64,000 nt of DNA from an uncultured Flavobacteriales bacterium (GTDB lineage: Bacteria; Bacteroidota; Bacteroidia; Flavobacteriales_G; Salibacteraceae), in assembly GCA_937899835.1 (NCBI GenBank), contig CALCCE010000290.1:1-64000 (forward strand), read 5' to 3'. A model generated the notes under the pieces. That model was given only the letters and a program-made list of their open reading frames with translations, did not search any database and was not told where the DNA came from. The translations under genes and the position numbers were made by a program. This document shows, one piece after another, positions 8,573 to 18,902 of the stretch (position 1 is its first letter; every line of letters begins with the position of its first letter).

Positions 8573-9904
8573 TTATTCTCTATTTCGCAAACGCTTTCGA
8601 AAATTGAAGCGATTGGAGACAAACTTGAGAATCGTTTGTTTTTTAGACGTGTCTTTTTCCTCGACCATTTCGAAATCGGTTTTAAAGATTCGATTGGCAC
8701 CTACTACACCAGCCTCATACAAATCGAGTCGGTCGAGGTTTCGGCGGGCCTGATCTTCGTCTTGCTTGCCCAGCACTTTTGCCCGAAACATTTTGGTACA
8801 AAACTCCAGAATCGTGTACGGTTCTTCGGGAGCATTGTCTGCAATTACTGGGCGATCATTCTCCTGAAAACCCATTATAACGTCATTCGGTAATGCCGCT
8901 ACTTCCTGCTGCGGATTAGATAGGAATTCCGTAACATTTCGTGGACCGGGCAATGGTTTCACCAACGCCAGTTGAATGGGCGCTATTGTCGTATTCTTAG
9001 GTTCCCCGGGCTGCGTCAATACAGGTTGATGCGCAGTGTTTCTTACCGGAAGTACCCAATCACTTTTTTCTACAGCTGAAGGTTGCGAAGCAACGAAAGC
9101 AAAGGAGCGCACCCAGGTTTCACCGTTCGTTTCTTCAGCAATACCAGTATTAGTTCCAACACCTAAGGGTTCATAGAGAGCATCAGCCGAAGGGGACCAT
9201 TGCCAGTAGGCCAGTAGCAATACCGCTACCGAAGCAGCCGCTGCCATCCAGGTGCGTTGCTGTTGCCACAACGGAATGATGGCTGTTTTTTTCAGTTCAC
9301 TTTTTCCAGGATACACCAATGTGGCATCGGCCTGCAAATACACTTTGTTCAGGTATTTGCGATCGGCTTCTAATCCGGGATTGAGTTGCATGAAGGTTTC
9401 GAGTTCTTGCTGCTCGGCAGCGCTCAGCCAACCTTCGCGTGAAGCAATTAGCTGCTCTTCAAAATTGTCTTCATGAATGTTGGCAGTAGCTACAATTTGC
9501 TGTTCCAACAATACCTTTTGATCAAACACCTCGTTGGCATCTGCCTTCAGCTGAGTATTTTGATAATAAGTCCGGTCCTTTTTCAAAGCCGGATTGGCCG
9601 CCATAAATGCTTCAAGGTCCTCTTGCTCACTGTCGGACAGCGCTCCCTCTACTTCGCGGATAAGAAAAGCTTCATAGTTCGATTCGTTGATGGAGCCAAC
9701 TGCGAGAATCTGCTTGATAAGCTTTGACTTGTCTACTGCCGGAGCCACCGGTGGTTCCAGGGTAGGCAACATGTCTTCATCCAACTCTGCCTTGAGATCG
9801 GGATGCGCCTCCAGAAACACCATAAGCTCGGCCACAAGTTCAAGGGCTAACGTCCCTTCCAAGTAGTCGAGCAGGTAAGCTTCGTAATTTTCCTTATTTA
9901 TCAT
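8573..9904 (-). CDS. Putative anti-sigma factor with three tandem N-terminal repeats and one membrane helix
   Basis: The 443-residue protein begins 4 bases after the ECF sigma gene, a typical sigma/anti-sigma arrangement. Residues 5-38, 75-108 and 145-180 repeat one pattern (N-Y/F-E-x-x-L-x5-EG-x-L-x3-E-x3-L-x2-F-x4-P-x-L-x3), like the sigma-binding N-terminal helix bundle of Bacteroidota anti-sigma factors but present three times. A single membrane helix lies at about 217-235 (WMAAAASVAVLLLAY), followed by a roughly 200-residue periplasmic region of low complexity with a basic end. Sequestering the neighbouring sigma factor is inferred from context. Confidence 0.7.
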   Translation of the reverse strand: MINKENYEAYLLDYLEGTLALELVAELMVFLEAHPDLKAELDEDMLPTLEPPVAPAVDKSKLIKQILAVGSINESNYEAFLIREVEGALSDSEQEDLEAFMAANPALKKDRTYYQNTQLKADANEVFDQKVLLEQQIVATANIHEDNFEEQLIASREGWLSAAEQQELETFMQLNPGLEADRKYLNKVYLQADATLVYPGKSELKKTAIIPLWQQQRTWMAAAASVAVLLLAYWQWSPSADALYEPLGVGTNTGIAEETNGETWVRSFAFVASQPSAVEKSDWVLPVRNTAHQPVLTQPGEPKNTTIAPIQLALVKPLPGPRNVTEFLSNPQQEVAALPNDVIMGFQENDRPVIADNAPEEPYTILEFCTKMFRAKVLGKQDEDQARRNLDRLDLYEAGVVGANRIFKTDFEMVEEKDTSKKQTILKFVSNRFNFRKRLRNRE

Positions 9905-9908
9905 ACAC

Positions 9909-10394
9909 TCAAATCAGCATGTCAACGCTGACCAGATAGTTTTTCAAAAATTTTCGGGCCCGAAAAATATATACTTTCACTTGCGATTCGGAGAGGTTGG
10001 TCATGTCGCCAATTTCCTGGTAGGAATAACCTTCATAATCGCGCAACAGGATCACTGATCGTTGGATTTCCGGGAGTTGTTCCAAAGCCTCGTGCAAAAT
10101 CTCCTGCAAATCAGAATATTGCCGCTCGTGGCTCATACTCTGAAAATTCGCTTCCTCCATGCTTCCTTGCTTTTTGTCTCTCCTCACCCGATCTATCAAA
10201 GTATGATAGCAGGTAGAGAACAAATAAGAACGCACTTTTTCAGCCTGTACGTTTTCGCGCTTCAGCCAAAGCTTTTCAAAAGTGTCCTGAACCACATCGC
10301 GCGCCTTTTCTTCATCCCGCAAGTTTTTCACTGCAAAGCGAAACAGGTTGTCAGCGTACTGCTCTACCGCGGAATTGTATTGCGCTACTTTCAT
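9909..10394 (-). CDS. ECF-type RNA polymerase sigma factor
   Basis: The 161-residue sigma-70 family protein has region 2 at about residues 10-75 (DNLFRFAVKNLRDEEKARDVVQDTFEKLW) and region 4 at about 100-150 (LEQLPEIQRSVILLRDYEGYSYQEIGD, helix-turn-helix ending in VKVYIFRARKFL). It lacks region 3, as ECF factors do. The partner is the membrane anti-sigma-like protein immediately downstream. Its regulon cannot be read from the window; no repeated promoter motif nearby identifies targets. Confidence 0.92.
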   Translation of the reverse strand: MKVAQYNSAVEQYADNLFRFAVKNLRDEEKARDVVQDTFEKLWLKRENVQAEKVRSYLFSTCYHTLIDRVRRDKKQGSMEEANFQSMSHERQYSDLQEILHEALEQLPEIQRSVILLRDYEGYSYQEIGDMTNLSESQVKVYIFRARKFLKNYLVSVDMLI

Positions 10395-10474
10395 GTTTGG
10401 TTCAGGCGATTTTCCGTGGGACGGCTTACCTCAACCATAAGTTACAAGAAAATTTATTTTTTTTGAAAAGCGGC

Positions 10475-12262
10475 CTAATCAAGCTGCAGCACCGCCATAA
10501 AGGCCTTTTGAGGAATCTCTACATTGCCCACTTGTCGCATGCGCTTTTTCCCTTTCTTCTGCTTTTCGAGCAATTTTCGTTTCCGGGAAATATCACCACC
10601 GTAACATTTTGCAGTTACGTCTTTCCGAACAGCTTTCACCGTTTCACGCGCAATGATTTTTGATCCGATGGCCGCTTGGATTGCAATATCAAATTGTTGA
10701 CGTGGAATCAACTCACGAAGCTTTTGGCAAATTTTCTTGCCAAACTCATAAGCATTGTCCCGGTGGATCAATGCCGACAGGGCATCTACCTGATCGCCGT
10801 TCAACAAAATATCCATCTTCACCAGGCTTGATTTCTGGTAACCGAAAGGATGATAATCGAACGAGGCATATCCGCGACTAACCGTTTTCAAACGGTCATA
10901 AAAGTCGAACACAATCTCGGCCAAAGGCATGTCGAAGGTAAGCTCTACCCGATCGGTGGTTAAGTACACCTGATTGTTGAGCACCCCGCGTTTTTCAATG
11001 CACAGCGACATGATGGCTCCGATGTATTCGGATTTGGTGATGATTTGTGCTTTAATAAATGGCTCTTCTACCGCAGACAATTGAGAAGGATCGGGTAAGT
11101 CGGATGGATTGTTGACCACCATCTCTTCTCCCTTGGTAGTATGCGCAAAGTACGACACGTTAGGAACAGTAGTAATCACCGTCATGTCAAACTCGCGTTC
11201 CAGTCGCTCTTGAATGATCTCCATGTGGAGCATGCCCAAGAAGCCGCAACGAAAACCAAAACCGAGGGCGGCCGAAGATTCAGGTTCAAAAGTGAGAGAA
11301 GCATCGTTGAGCTGGAGTTTGTCCATCGCATCGCGGAGCTCCTCGTAGTCATCGGTGTCCACCGGATAAATTCCAGCAAATACCATGGGTTTTACGTCTT
11401 CAAAACCTTGAATAGCATCCTCACACGACCGATCAACGTGGGTAATGGTATCTCCTACTTTTACTTCACGCGCCTGCTTGATACCGGATATGATGTACCC
11501 TACATCACCGGTTTCTACCACATTTCTTTTTTCGGGTGTCAACCGCAGTACACCGATTTCGTCGGCGGTATATTCTTTGGCCGTATTGACAAATTTTACG
11601 AGATCTTTCGCCCGCATTTGCCCGTTGAGCACCCGGAAGTATGCAATGATTCCTCTAAAAGGATTGAAAACTGAATCAAAAATCAGCGCTTGCAGGGGCG
11701 CTTTAGGGTCACCACTCGGTGCAGGTACCCGGGAGATGATAGCCTCCAACACCTTATCCACTCCCAAACCGGTTTTTCCGCTGGCGGCCAGTACTTCTTC
11801 CGGATCGCAGCCAATGAGGTCTACAATTTGATCCGTCACCTCTTCTGGCATCGCACTGGGTAAGTCCATCTTATTGAGAACCGGAATAATTTCCAGGTCG
11901 TGCTCCAAAGCAAGGTATAGGTTCGAAATAGTTTGCGCCTGAATGCCCTGAGAGGCATCTACAATGAGCAATGCACCTTCACAAGCTGCGATAGACCGTG
12001 AAACTTCGTAACTAAAATCAACGTGCCCGGGTGTATCAATCAGGTTGAGCACATAATCCTGCCCCTCGTGCTGGTAATTCATCTGGATGGCATGGCTCTT
12101 AATGGTGATGCCACGTTCCCTTTCCAGGTCCATGTCGTCCAAGGTTTGTTCCTTTAGTTCACGATCGGATACCGTGCCCGTTTGTTGGAGCAAACGATCG
12201 GCCAGGGTGCTCTTACCATGGTCAATGTGGGCGATGATACAAAAGTTACGAATGTGTTTCAT
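10475..12262 (-). CDS. lepA: Elongation factor 4 (back-translocating GTPase)
   Basis: The 595-residue translational GTPase begins [20 protein letters not shown] (G1). Further G motifs are ERGITIKSH (G2), DTPGHVDF (G3) and NKMDLP (G4). The characteristic LepA C-terminal domain ends with basic [15 protein letters not shown] and [12 protein letters not shown]. Length and order match EF-4, which acts on stalled or mistranslocated ribosomes. It lies between ribE and the sigma-factor gene, all on the minus strand, with gaps of 66 and 80 bases. Confidence 0.97.
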   Translation of the reverse strand: MKHIRNFCIIAHIDHGKSTLADRLLQQTGTVSDRELKEQTLDDMDLERERGITIKSHAIQMNYQHEGQDYVLNLIDTPGHVDFSYEVSRSIAACEGALLIVDASQGIQAQTISNLYLALEHDLEIIPVLNKMDLPSAMPEEVTDQIVDLIGCDPEEVLAASGKTGLGVDKVLEAIISRVPAPSGDPKAPLQALIFDSVFNPFRGIIAYFRVLNGQMRAKDLVKFVNTAKEYTADEIGVLRLTPEKRNVVETGDVGYIISGIKQAREVKVGDTITHVDRSCEDAIQGFEDVKPMVFAGIYPVDTDDYEELRDAMDKLQLNDASLTFEPESSAALGFGFRCGFLGMLHMEIIQERLEREFDMTVITTVPNVSYFAHTTKGEEMVVNNPSDLPDPSQLSAVEEPFIKAQIITKSEYIGAIMSLCIEKRGVLNNQVYLTTDRVELTFDMPLAEIVFDFYDRLKTVSRGYASFDYHPFGYQKSSLVKMDILLNGDQVDALSALIHRDNAYEFGKKICQKLRELIPRQQFDIAIQAAIGSKIIARETVKAVRKDVTAKCYGGDISRKRKLLEKQKKGKKRMRQVGNVEIPQKAFMAVLQLD

Positions 12263-12328
12263 GGGCTCAATTCACGAAGCCGCAAAATTACGGCTTTTCA
12301 GCATTACTCTTTCTCTCTCTCCAGTTCG

Positions 12329-12934
12329 TTACGACAATTTCAGTTGCCCGAGGTAGCGGGCAACGTACTTCCCAAGAATGTCGAATTCTAAATTCACCTT
12401 GTCTCCCACCTTCAAGCGATGAAAGTTGGTGTGTTCGTAAGTATAAGGAATAATGGCCACAGAAAAACCGTCGGGCTCAGAATCTACAACGGTAAGGCTC
12501 ACCCCATTGACGCAGACCGAGCCTTTTTCAACGGTTACTTGTCCTTTTTCTGCTTCAGGATCGTCGAAGGTGAACCAATACTTCCAGCTTCCGTCTTCTT
12601 CTTCCACTGCTTTTACCGTACCCGTTCGATCAACGTGGCCTTGCACAATATGGCCATCCAAGCGGCCATCAAAACGCATACAGCGCTCTAAATTTACCGC
12701 ATCACCTTCTTTTAGCGCTCCCAGGTTGGTGCGATCTAAAGTTTCTGCAATGGCGGTTACCCGAAAAGTATCCGCATCTGTTTCCACCACCGTGAGGCAG
12801 GTGCCGTTGTGCGCAACGCTTTGGTCAATCTTCAACTCTGGAGCCAACTGCGACTTGAGTACCAAATGAAGGTTTCCCCCATCAGCAATCAATGACTTTA
12901 CAGTAGCTACTTCTTCAATAATTCCAGTAAACAT
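12329..12934 (-). CDS. ribE: Riboflavin synthase alpha chain
   Basis: Riboflavin synthase dismutates two 6,7-dimethyl-8-ribityllumazines to riboflavin and a pyrimidine by-product. The 201 residues form the two lumazine-binding barrels: the first starts MFTGIIEEVATV and the second IVQGHVDRTGTV, with SVCVNGVSLTV matching the N-terminal NGTCLTVVE copy. No other rib gene is nearby, and there is no room for an FMN riboswitch in the 72-base upstream gap. Confidence 0.96.
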   Translation of the reverse strand: MFTGIIEEVATVKSLIADGGNLHLVLKSQLAPELKIDQSVAHNGTCLTVVETDADTFRVTAIAETLDRTNLGALKEGDAVNLERCMRFDGRLDGHIVQGHVDRTGTVKAVEEEDGSWKYWFTFDDPEAEKGQVTVEKGSVCVNGVSLTVVDSEPDGFSVAIIPYTYEHTNFHRLKVGDKVNLEFDILGKYVARYLGQLKLS

Positions 12935-13006
12935 GGCAATACGATGTTATAGTATCCGCTAAATCTTCATTCAAAAATAGGCCGATAAAACAACATGACG
13001 TGCGGT

Positions 13007-15691
13007 TTAGTTCGATGGACCTATCTGATCTTCACGAAGGATCTGAACATAGCCCTTTAAGATACGAGGCTCTAACCCGGTTAGCCGGATTTCGTACACT
13101 GTGCAGGTGTAGAAATAGGTTCCAGACTCAAGCCTGCGACCAGACTCCTGATCAACACCCTCCCAGAAAATCCCGGGCTCTTCAGTGCGGAAAACTTCTC
13201 TTCCCCATCGGTTGTAAACCACCAGATCAATCCGCTCTACAAATTTGTATGGGAAGGGTACAAACAAGTCGTTTTGTTGGTCGCTACCCGGTGTAAACAC
13301 GTTGGGCAGTTCATAAGTCGGGCAATTGTCTGTACACAATACCTCGCCAAATTCACTTTCGTTGCCCACAAAGTCGTAGGAGGTAATCCCGTAACACCCT
13401 GCCAGAGAGGTGAGGTTGGAAAAAACGATTTCCTCCTGATCAGCACCAGCTAAATCTGCAATCAACTGAAGCGGTTGCCCCAACACCGGAGCATAATAAA
13501 TGCGATAGCCCGCTATATCGTCGGAATTGGCACATTGCCCTACCGGAGAAACCCAATTGAGTCGATTTTCATCTAAATCGCAATCGGTTTGTATAAGAGG
13601 TTGAAGTGGCGGACACGGAGGAACACGGTCTTCAGGAATAGCACACGTGACTTGGGAAAAATTCAAAACAGGATCCAAAAGGCCTCCGCCGGTGTAGCTA
13701 CCGATGGTTTGAATGAGGTAACAGTATTCCTGACCATTGACCAATTCAGTAACAGCATAAGAAGCAGAATCTACCGTATCGAGTGTATCGATAATGGTAT
13801 TCGATGCCAGGTCATATTCAAAAACAACATAAGATTGGTTGGTCCAGGGCACTGCAGCTTCCCAGCTCAGGTCTATGCTTTTGTCCTGCGATAGCGTGGT
13901 AAGAAAAGGGGTAGAAGCCACTTTGGTACTCCCTACAAGGTTGACGCCACTCAACAGTTCTATCCGATACGAATGGGCCTGACTTTCCGTATTTAGATTG
14001 CTGTCTACCAAAATGGTATCTCCTAAAGCAGGATCGTTAAAGCTACCGGTTTCACCCACATAAGAGGTAGGAAAATTGCCCCCAAGTCCAGCTGCACGAT
14101 ACACCACGTAGCGATAAGGTGGAGGCCAAATACTGGCATCAAGTTCGGTTGGTGGCGCCCATTGTACGGCAACCTTTCCAGTGGTAGTAGCGGTTTCCAA
14201 TACCGAAGCCCGGGTAATAATGGGAAGGTCCCGTTTGAGCTCGGCACAAATTTCTACCGAGGCATAACTTTCGGCACCATCGGCAAAATTGGCGACTACC
14301 AGGTAACAGTATTCTTGCCCGTGAACGAGGCCATTGCCGTTGTCATCATCTGTAAAGTTGGTGGTACTCCATCCACTCACCGTACCGATTTGCTGGTAAC
14401 CGGTGTAGGCTGGCACGCCCGTTTCGCAGTTAGCAGGTGTAAAATTAAAGGCCCCATTCCTTCGGTAAATGCTGTAGCCAATTGCCTGAGAGCAAGCATT
14501 GGGGTCCCAACTCAACGTCATCGCATTGCCCACGGGAGACAAAACAAGATTTTGCGGGGCAGGTGCCACCACCTGAATTTCCAAGGTTTGAAAATTGACA
14601 AGTCGAATGATTGGACCTAAGTCTTCTGCTTTAAAGACTACCCGATAAGGCTGCAGGCGCACATGGTCGCACGCGGTTTGCCACTCAAAAGGCACCACTA
14701 ACGAAGGATCGGTAGTAGTTTGCGCAGGAAAAGCAGCTGGACTAACGGTTAAATTAAATGGTTCTCCCGAAGCAGATAAAGTGAGGCCGGTCTCATTGTC
14801 GCTTGCGACAATATTCTCTTGAATCAGATCTCCGGCAGTAACGCACAGCGGGCCCACCGGATCGATTGCTGGTGGTGTGTTGTTGCAATTATTGACCGTG
14901 ATCTGCATATCACGAACCACCGATCCGATTGGAGTACCGTTTCGAAATTCTTGAATGAGTATGCAGACATTAAATTCTCCCAATTGATTGGGCGAGTCCC
15001 AAGTCAATAGCCCAGTATTTGGGTCGATGGAAAGGGTATTGTTGGGATCAGGATTGGTGAGGTGGGGCAGCTCGTAAGTAGAAATAACCGTACCGTTGGC
15101 ACCTCTACAGGGCACCAGTGAATACACCAATTGATCTCCTTCGGGATCTACTGCTCCGGGGTTGTGGTAAAAAGGCTGACCAAAACACGCTTGATCGATG
15201 GGGTCATTTAGCAAGACAGGACTGTTATTGCTAACCGTGCCGAATTCAATAACTAACTGGGTTTGTATATAAAAAGGAATCAGGCTGGAGCCATCCATGT
15301 TTTGAATACCTCCGTTTCGATTAGGGTCTTCCATCGAAAGAATGAAGCTTCCGGGTCCTGGGAAAGTATGGGTGGTGGTATATTCATTTTTGCGAATGTT
15401 TACCCCAACCAGGTTCACTCCTACCTGAGCAGCTAATCCGCACGGTCCGGTCGCATTGAAGCCACCATTCGTTCGGGCGATAGAATCCTGGGTGCCATCT
15501 CCGAATTTCAACAAAACAAAGCACCGGTCTACGCCAGGGTTCACCCCTTGGAATTTGGTGTAAGTCGTAACGGTAATTTCGTAGGTAGAGGCGCTGAGGT
15601 GTCGAAAAGTAATTTCCCCGGCACGGTTGTGTGTAGCCATGCCCCACAGGGGACTAAGAACCAATAAACCGAGCAATAGACGATAGAGCAT
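13007..15691 (-). CDS. Giant secreted multidomain protein with gliding-motility-type (T9SS type B) C-terminus, copy 1
   Basis: The 894-residue protein has a signal peptide (MLYRLLLGLLVLSPLWGMA) followed by THNRAGEITFRHL, an N-terminal domain shared with the next gene. Fibronectin type III-like modules occupy the middle (NLVLSPVGNAMTLSWDPN, VAVQWAPPTELD, SIDLSWEAAVPWT). The last 100 residues (795-894), starting LPNVFTPGSD and containing VYNRWGREVF, are the CHU_C/type B sorting domain, which directs export by T9SS. It is probably a surface adhesin or matrix protein; the ligand is unknown. It is a tandem paralogue of 15862-18543. Confidence 0.88.
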   Translation of the reverse strand: MLYRLLLGLLVLSPLWGMATHNRAGEITFRHLSASTYEITVTTYTKFQGVNPGVDRCFVLLKFGDGTQDSIARTNGGFNATGPCGLAAQVGVNLVGVNIRKNEYTTTHTFPGPGSFILSMEDPNRNGGIQNMDGSSLIPFYIQTQLVIEFGTVSNNSPVLLNDPIDQACFGQPFYHNPGAVDPEGDQLVYSLVPCRGANGTVISTYELPHLTNPDPNNTLSIDPNTGLLTWDSPNQLGEFNVCILIQEFRNGTPIGSVVRDMQITVNNCNNTPPAIDPVGPLCVTAGDLIQENIVASDNETGLTLSASGEPFNLTVSPAAFPAQTTTDPSLVVPFEWQTACDHVRLQPYRVVFKAEDLGPIIRLVNFQTLEIQVVAPAPQNLVLSPVGNAMTLSWDPNACSQAIGYSIYRRNGAFNFTPANCETGVPAYTGYQQIGTVSGWSTTNFTDDDNGNGLVHGQEYCYLVVANFADGAESYASVEICAELKRDLPIITRASVLETATTTGKVAVQWAPPTELDASIWPPPYRYVVYRAAGLGGNFPTSYVGETGSFNDPALGDTILVDSNLNTESQAHSYRIELLSGVNLVGSTKVASTPFLTTLSQDKSIDLSWEAAVPWTNQSYVVFEYDLASNTIIDTLDTVDSASYAVTELVNGQEYCYLIQTIGSYTGGGLLDPVLNFSQVTCAIPEDRVPPCPPLQPLIQTDCDLDENRLNWVSPVGQCANSDDIAGYRIYYAPVLGQPLQLIADLAGADQEEIVFSNLTSLAGCYGITSYDFVGNESEFGEVLCTDNCPTYELPNVFTPGSDQQNDLFVPFPYKFVERIDLVVYNRWGREVFRTEEPGIFWEGVDQESGRRLESGTYFYTCTVYEIRLTGLEPRILKGYVQILREDQIGPSN

Positions 15692-15805
15692 ACCGGATAG
15701 TTAAACGAAGCAGCAATTCACATACGAAAAAAGACACGTTTTATTACCAAAAATCGGGCCTAATTCTCGCGAATCACCGAAGGGTTAAAAGGGCGTTTTC
15801 TTAAC

Positions 15806-15833
15806 GGCTTGTGGGTCAATATTTCAACAAGCC
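15806..15833 (-). terminator. Possible weak terminator between the two giant secreted-protein genes
   Basis: GGCTTGT (15806-15812) pairs with ACAAGCC (15827-15833) around a 14-base loop. The minus-strand continuation (CGTTAAGAAAACG) lacks a true T-run, so this is a weak call. Confidence 0.35.
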
Positions 15834-15861
15834 TACCCTTATAAAACAGCATTAAACCTGC

Positions 15862-18543
15862 TTAGTTCCCTGCGGCATTGTCTCCTTCATTGATCAGCTG
15901 CACATAACCCTTCAGAATACGGGTTTCAATACCTGTGAGGCGAATTTCATTGACTTCGCAGGTGTAAAAATACACGCCGGATTCTAGTTGTCCTCCAGAT
16001 TCCATGTCTGTGCCATCCCAATTGATGTCCGGATCTTTAGTTCTGAAAACTTCGCGCCCCCAGCGGTTGTATACTACCAGATCGATGCTTTCCACAAATT
16101 TGTAGGGAAAGGGGACAAACAGATCATTGAATTGGTCGGTACCTGGGGTAAACACATTGGGCAGTTCGTAGGTCGGACAGTTGTCCGTGCAAAGCACTTC
16201 TCCAAAACTACTTTCGTTGCCCACCGAATCCAATGCAGTAATGCCATAGCACCCTGCCAGTGAGGTGAGGTTGGGAAACAAGATTTCGGTTTGATTTGGA
16301 TCGGGCACATTGGTCAAAAACTGCAAAGGTTGACCCAAAACCGGAGCGAAATAAATGTTATATCCCGACACATCGTCTGACTCTTCACACACTCCTGCCG
16401 GCGACACCCAATTGAGTCGGTTTTCATCCAGTGTACAATCGGTTTGTATGAGAGGTTGCAAGGGTGGGCAGGGTGGAATTAAATCCTCTGGAATTCCGCA
16501 GGTAAATTGAGAAAAGCTTAACAGTGGCGCTAAAAAGCCTGTTCCAGAGTATTCTCCAATGGTTTGGATAAGGTAACAATACTCGGTGCCATTTACCAAT
16601 CCGGTATCCAAATAGAAATTGGTGTCTACCGTATCCAAAGTAGCAATTATGGCATTGTTAACTTGATCATAACTGTAGACCACGTATTCAGTGTTGCTCC
16701 AGGGAACCACCTCTTCCCAGGACAGTAATAATTCCTGATCGCCAGATTGCACTGACAAATAGGGCGATGAACCTACTTGTGAAGAGCCCACCGAATCGCC
16801 ATTGCTGAAAAGGGCAACCCGGTAAGAATATGCTTGATCCTCAGTATTTAAGTTGTTGTCCACAAATATGGTATCACCCAAAGCGATATCGTTGAACAAG
16901 CCCGTTTGCCCCACGAGGGTAGTTGGAAAAGGATTTCCAAAGCCATCTCCTCGGAAAATTTTGTATTGGTAAGGACCAGGCCATTGAACGGAGTCGTCCA
17001 ACTCGGTAGGTGGCGTCCATTGTATGGTATCAGATCCGGTGGAGGTGCTGGTACTGTTGACCGAAACCCTGGTTAGGACAGGCAAGTCTTTTTTCAGTTC
17101 TGAGCAGAATTCAACTGAGGCATAGCTTTCTGTACCGTCAGCAAAAGTGGCCACCACTATGTAGCAGTATTGCACTCCATGAGTAAGCCCCAAATTGTTG
17201 TTGTTGTCTACAAAATTGGTGGTGTTCAATCCACTTACACTGCCAATTCTGACATATCCAGTAGATGCCGGGACTCCCAACTCGCAATTGGAGGGAGTGA
17301 AATTGGCTAAACCATTTCGGCGGTAAATATCATATCCTGTGGCTTGCGGACATTCACTGACATCCCAATTGAGGCTAATGGTGTTGCCTGTAGGGGTAGC
17401 AACGGGATTTTTAGGAGCGGGAGCCACCACTTGAATCTGCATCGTTTGGTAAAACGATAATGAGATAGTTGGATGAAAGTCTTCTACCCTAAAAACGATG
17501 ATGTAGGGCTTACGCCGAACGTGGTCGCAGGTGGTTTCCCAAACGAAGGGCTGCAAAATTTCACCAAGACTATCAATCGGTTGAGTAAATTGGGCAGGAC
17601 TGTTGGTGACTGTGAAAGGCTCTCCAGTTGCTGTTAAAGTAATGGTAAAGCCTTCGGGATCTGTTGCCCGTACAATTTCGCTTATGGTGTCTCCAGCAGT
17701 AACACAAAATGGACCCAGCGGGTCTATAAAAGGTGGATCGTTATCACAATCGTTAATGGTTATCTGCATGTCTCGGACTACCGCTCCAATCTCTTGACCG
17801 TTCCGAAATTCCTTGATCATGATGCAGAGGTTATATTCACCTACCTGATTGGGAGAATCCCAGGTTACGGTTCCGGTTATTGGGTCAATGTTGATAAAGG
17901 TGTTCGGATTCGGGATTACATCGTCAGGAAATTGGTAATTGAAAATAACTACCCCATTGGCGCCTCGACAGGCAACTAACGAGTAGGCTAAGCTATCTCC
18001 TTCAGCATCTACTGCGCCCGGGTTGTGGTAATAGGGCACTCCTCTACAACCTTCATCAATCGGATCATTGAACAAAACAGGACTACTATTGCCACCAATG
18101 AAAGCAGAAATCACCAATTCGGTTTGCACATAGAAGCGTACCTGATCGGAGCTCAAAATGTTGAGAATACCCGCATTCCGATTCGGGTCTTCCACTGAAA
18201 TGGTAAAGCTACCGGGCCCAGGGTAGGTGTGTGTAGTGGTGTAGGTATTTTTCTTTACATCGCGACCTACAATGTCGTCTCCCATTCGGGCAATTGGACC
18301 ACAAGTACCCAAAAAACCATTGGTGCGAGGTATCGAATCAGAAGTATTGTCCCCGAAGTTGATGCCTAAAAAGCAACGGTCAGCATTAATAGAAATGCCT
18401 GAAGTTTTGGTGTAGGTAGTAACAGTGATTTCGTAAGTCAGGTTGCTAATCAGCCGATAGGTAATCTCACCTGCCCGGTTGTGCGTAGCTGCTGCAACCA
18501 ATGGAAGCAGAAGAATTAGAAGACTTACTAATTTTTTGATCAT
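15862..18543 (-). CDS. Giant secreted multidomain protein with gliding-motility-type (T9SS type B) C-terminus, copy 2
   Basis: Start taken at MIKKLVSLLILLLPLVAAA, a signal peptide, giving 893 aa. A longer frame to 18609 adds 22 residues ahead of the signal and is unlikely. The layout is the same as copy 1: THNRAGEITYRL after the signal, a PKD/cadherin-like middle, FN3-like modules (TISLNWDVSECPQ, DTIQWTPPTELDD, ELLLSWEEVVPW), and a type B sorting domain at 794-893 (LPNVFTPGTD, VYNRWGREVF). Copies 1 and 2 are collinear over their whole length, which indicates a tandem duplication followed by divergence, with the last 100 residues best conserved. Confidence 0.88.
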   Translation of the reverse strand: MIKKLVSLLILLLPLVAAATHNRAGEITYRLISNLTYEITVTTYTKTSGISINADRCFLGINFGDNTSDSIPRTNGFLGTCGPIARMGDDIVGRDVKKNTYTTTHTYPGPGSFTISVEDPNRNAGILNILSSDQVRFYVQTELVISAFIGGNSSPVLFNDPIDEGCRGVPYYHNPGAVDAEGDSLAYSLVACRGANGVVIFNYQFPDDVIPNPNTFINIDPITGTVTWDSPNQVGEYNLCIMIKEFRNGQEIGAVVRDMQITINDCDNDPPFIDPLGPFCVTAGDTISEIVRATDPEGFTITLTATGEPFTVTNSPAQFTQPIDSLGEILQPFVWETTCDHVRRKPYIIVFRVEDFHPTISLSFYQTMQIQVVAPAPKNPVATPTGNTISLNWDVSECPQATGYDIYRRNGLANFTPSNCELGVPASTGYVRIGSVSGLNTTNFVDNNNNLGLTHGVQYCYIVVATFADGTESYASVEFCSELKKDLPVLTRVSVNSTSTSTGSDTIQWTPPTELDDSVQWPGPYQYKIFRGDGFGNPFPTTLVGQTGLFNDIALGDTIFVDNNLNTEDQAYSYRVALFSNGDSVGSSQVGSSPYLSVQSGDQELLLSWEEVVPWSNTEYVVYSYDQVNNAIIATLDTVDTNFYLDTGLVNGTEYCYLIQTIGEYSGTGFLAPLLSFSQFTCGIPEDLIPPCPPLQPLIQTDCTLDENRLNWVSPAGVCEESDDVSGYNIYFAPVLGQPLQFLTNVPDPNQTEILFPNLTSLAGCYGITALDSVGNESSFGEVLCTDNCPTYELPNVFTPGTDQFNDLFVPFPYKFVESIDLVVYNRWGREVFRTKDPDINWDGTDMESGGQLESGVYFYTCEVNEIRLTGIETRILKGYVQLINEGDNAAGN

Positions 18544-18902
18544 GGTGTGGATTCGCCAAATGCGGAGGTGGAAGATACGAAAATTGACCTCTTTATAGGC
18601 CTTAACCACTTCGTAATACCCTTATTCCGCTTCAACTGCTCGTTTGAATTTGTGCATTTAAACTGCTGTATATACCATTCACCTCGTCTATTCAGCCGTC
18701 GAAAGATATTTCACCTCCACTTAATCATTTTAACCGCTGATTTTAGTGCGGATAATACAAAGAATGAGGGGAAGTTTCACTGGCAATTGTTCCGATTGAG
18801 CCTCTTTTGAAACTATAATTTGTACGCTTTATTATCTGGCTGTCTTCAGAAAGGACGCTACAATTTAGTGGAGGGTTGCAATGCCAGCGCAGAAAAAATT
18901 GG
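18544..18902 (-). other. Intergenic stretch, about 360 bases, no gene seen
   Basis: This lies between mqnC and the second giant secreted-protein gene and should contain the latter's promoter on the minus strand. No frame with coding character, tRNA-like fold or clear hairpin-plus-T terminator was seen. Confidence 0.5.

Noticed and set aside
12935..13006. FMN riboswitch upstream of ribE
   Set aside because: The gap is only 72 bases and shows no conserved riboswitch core.
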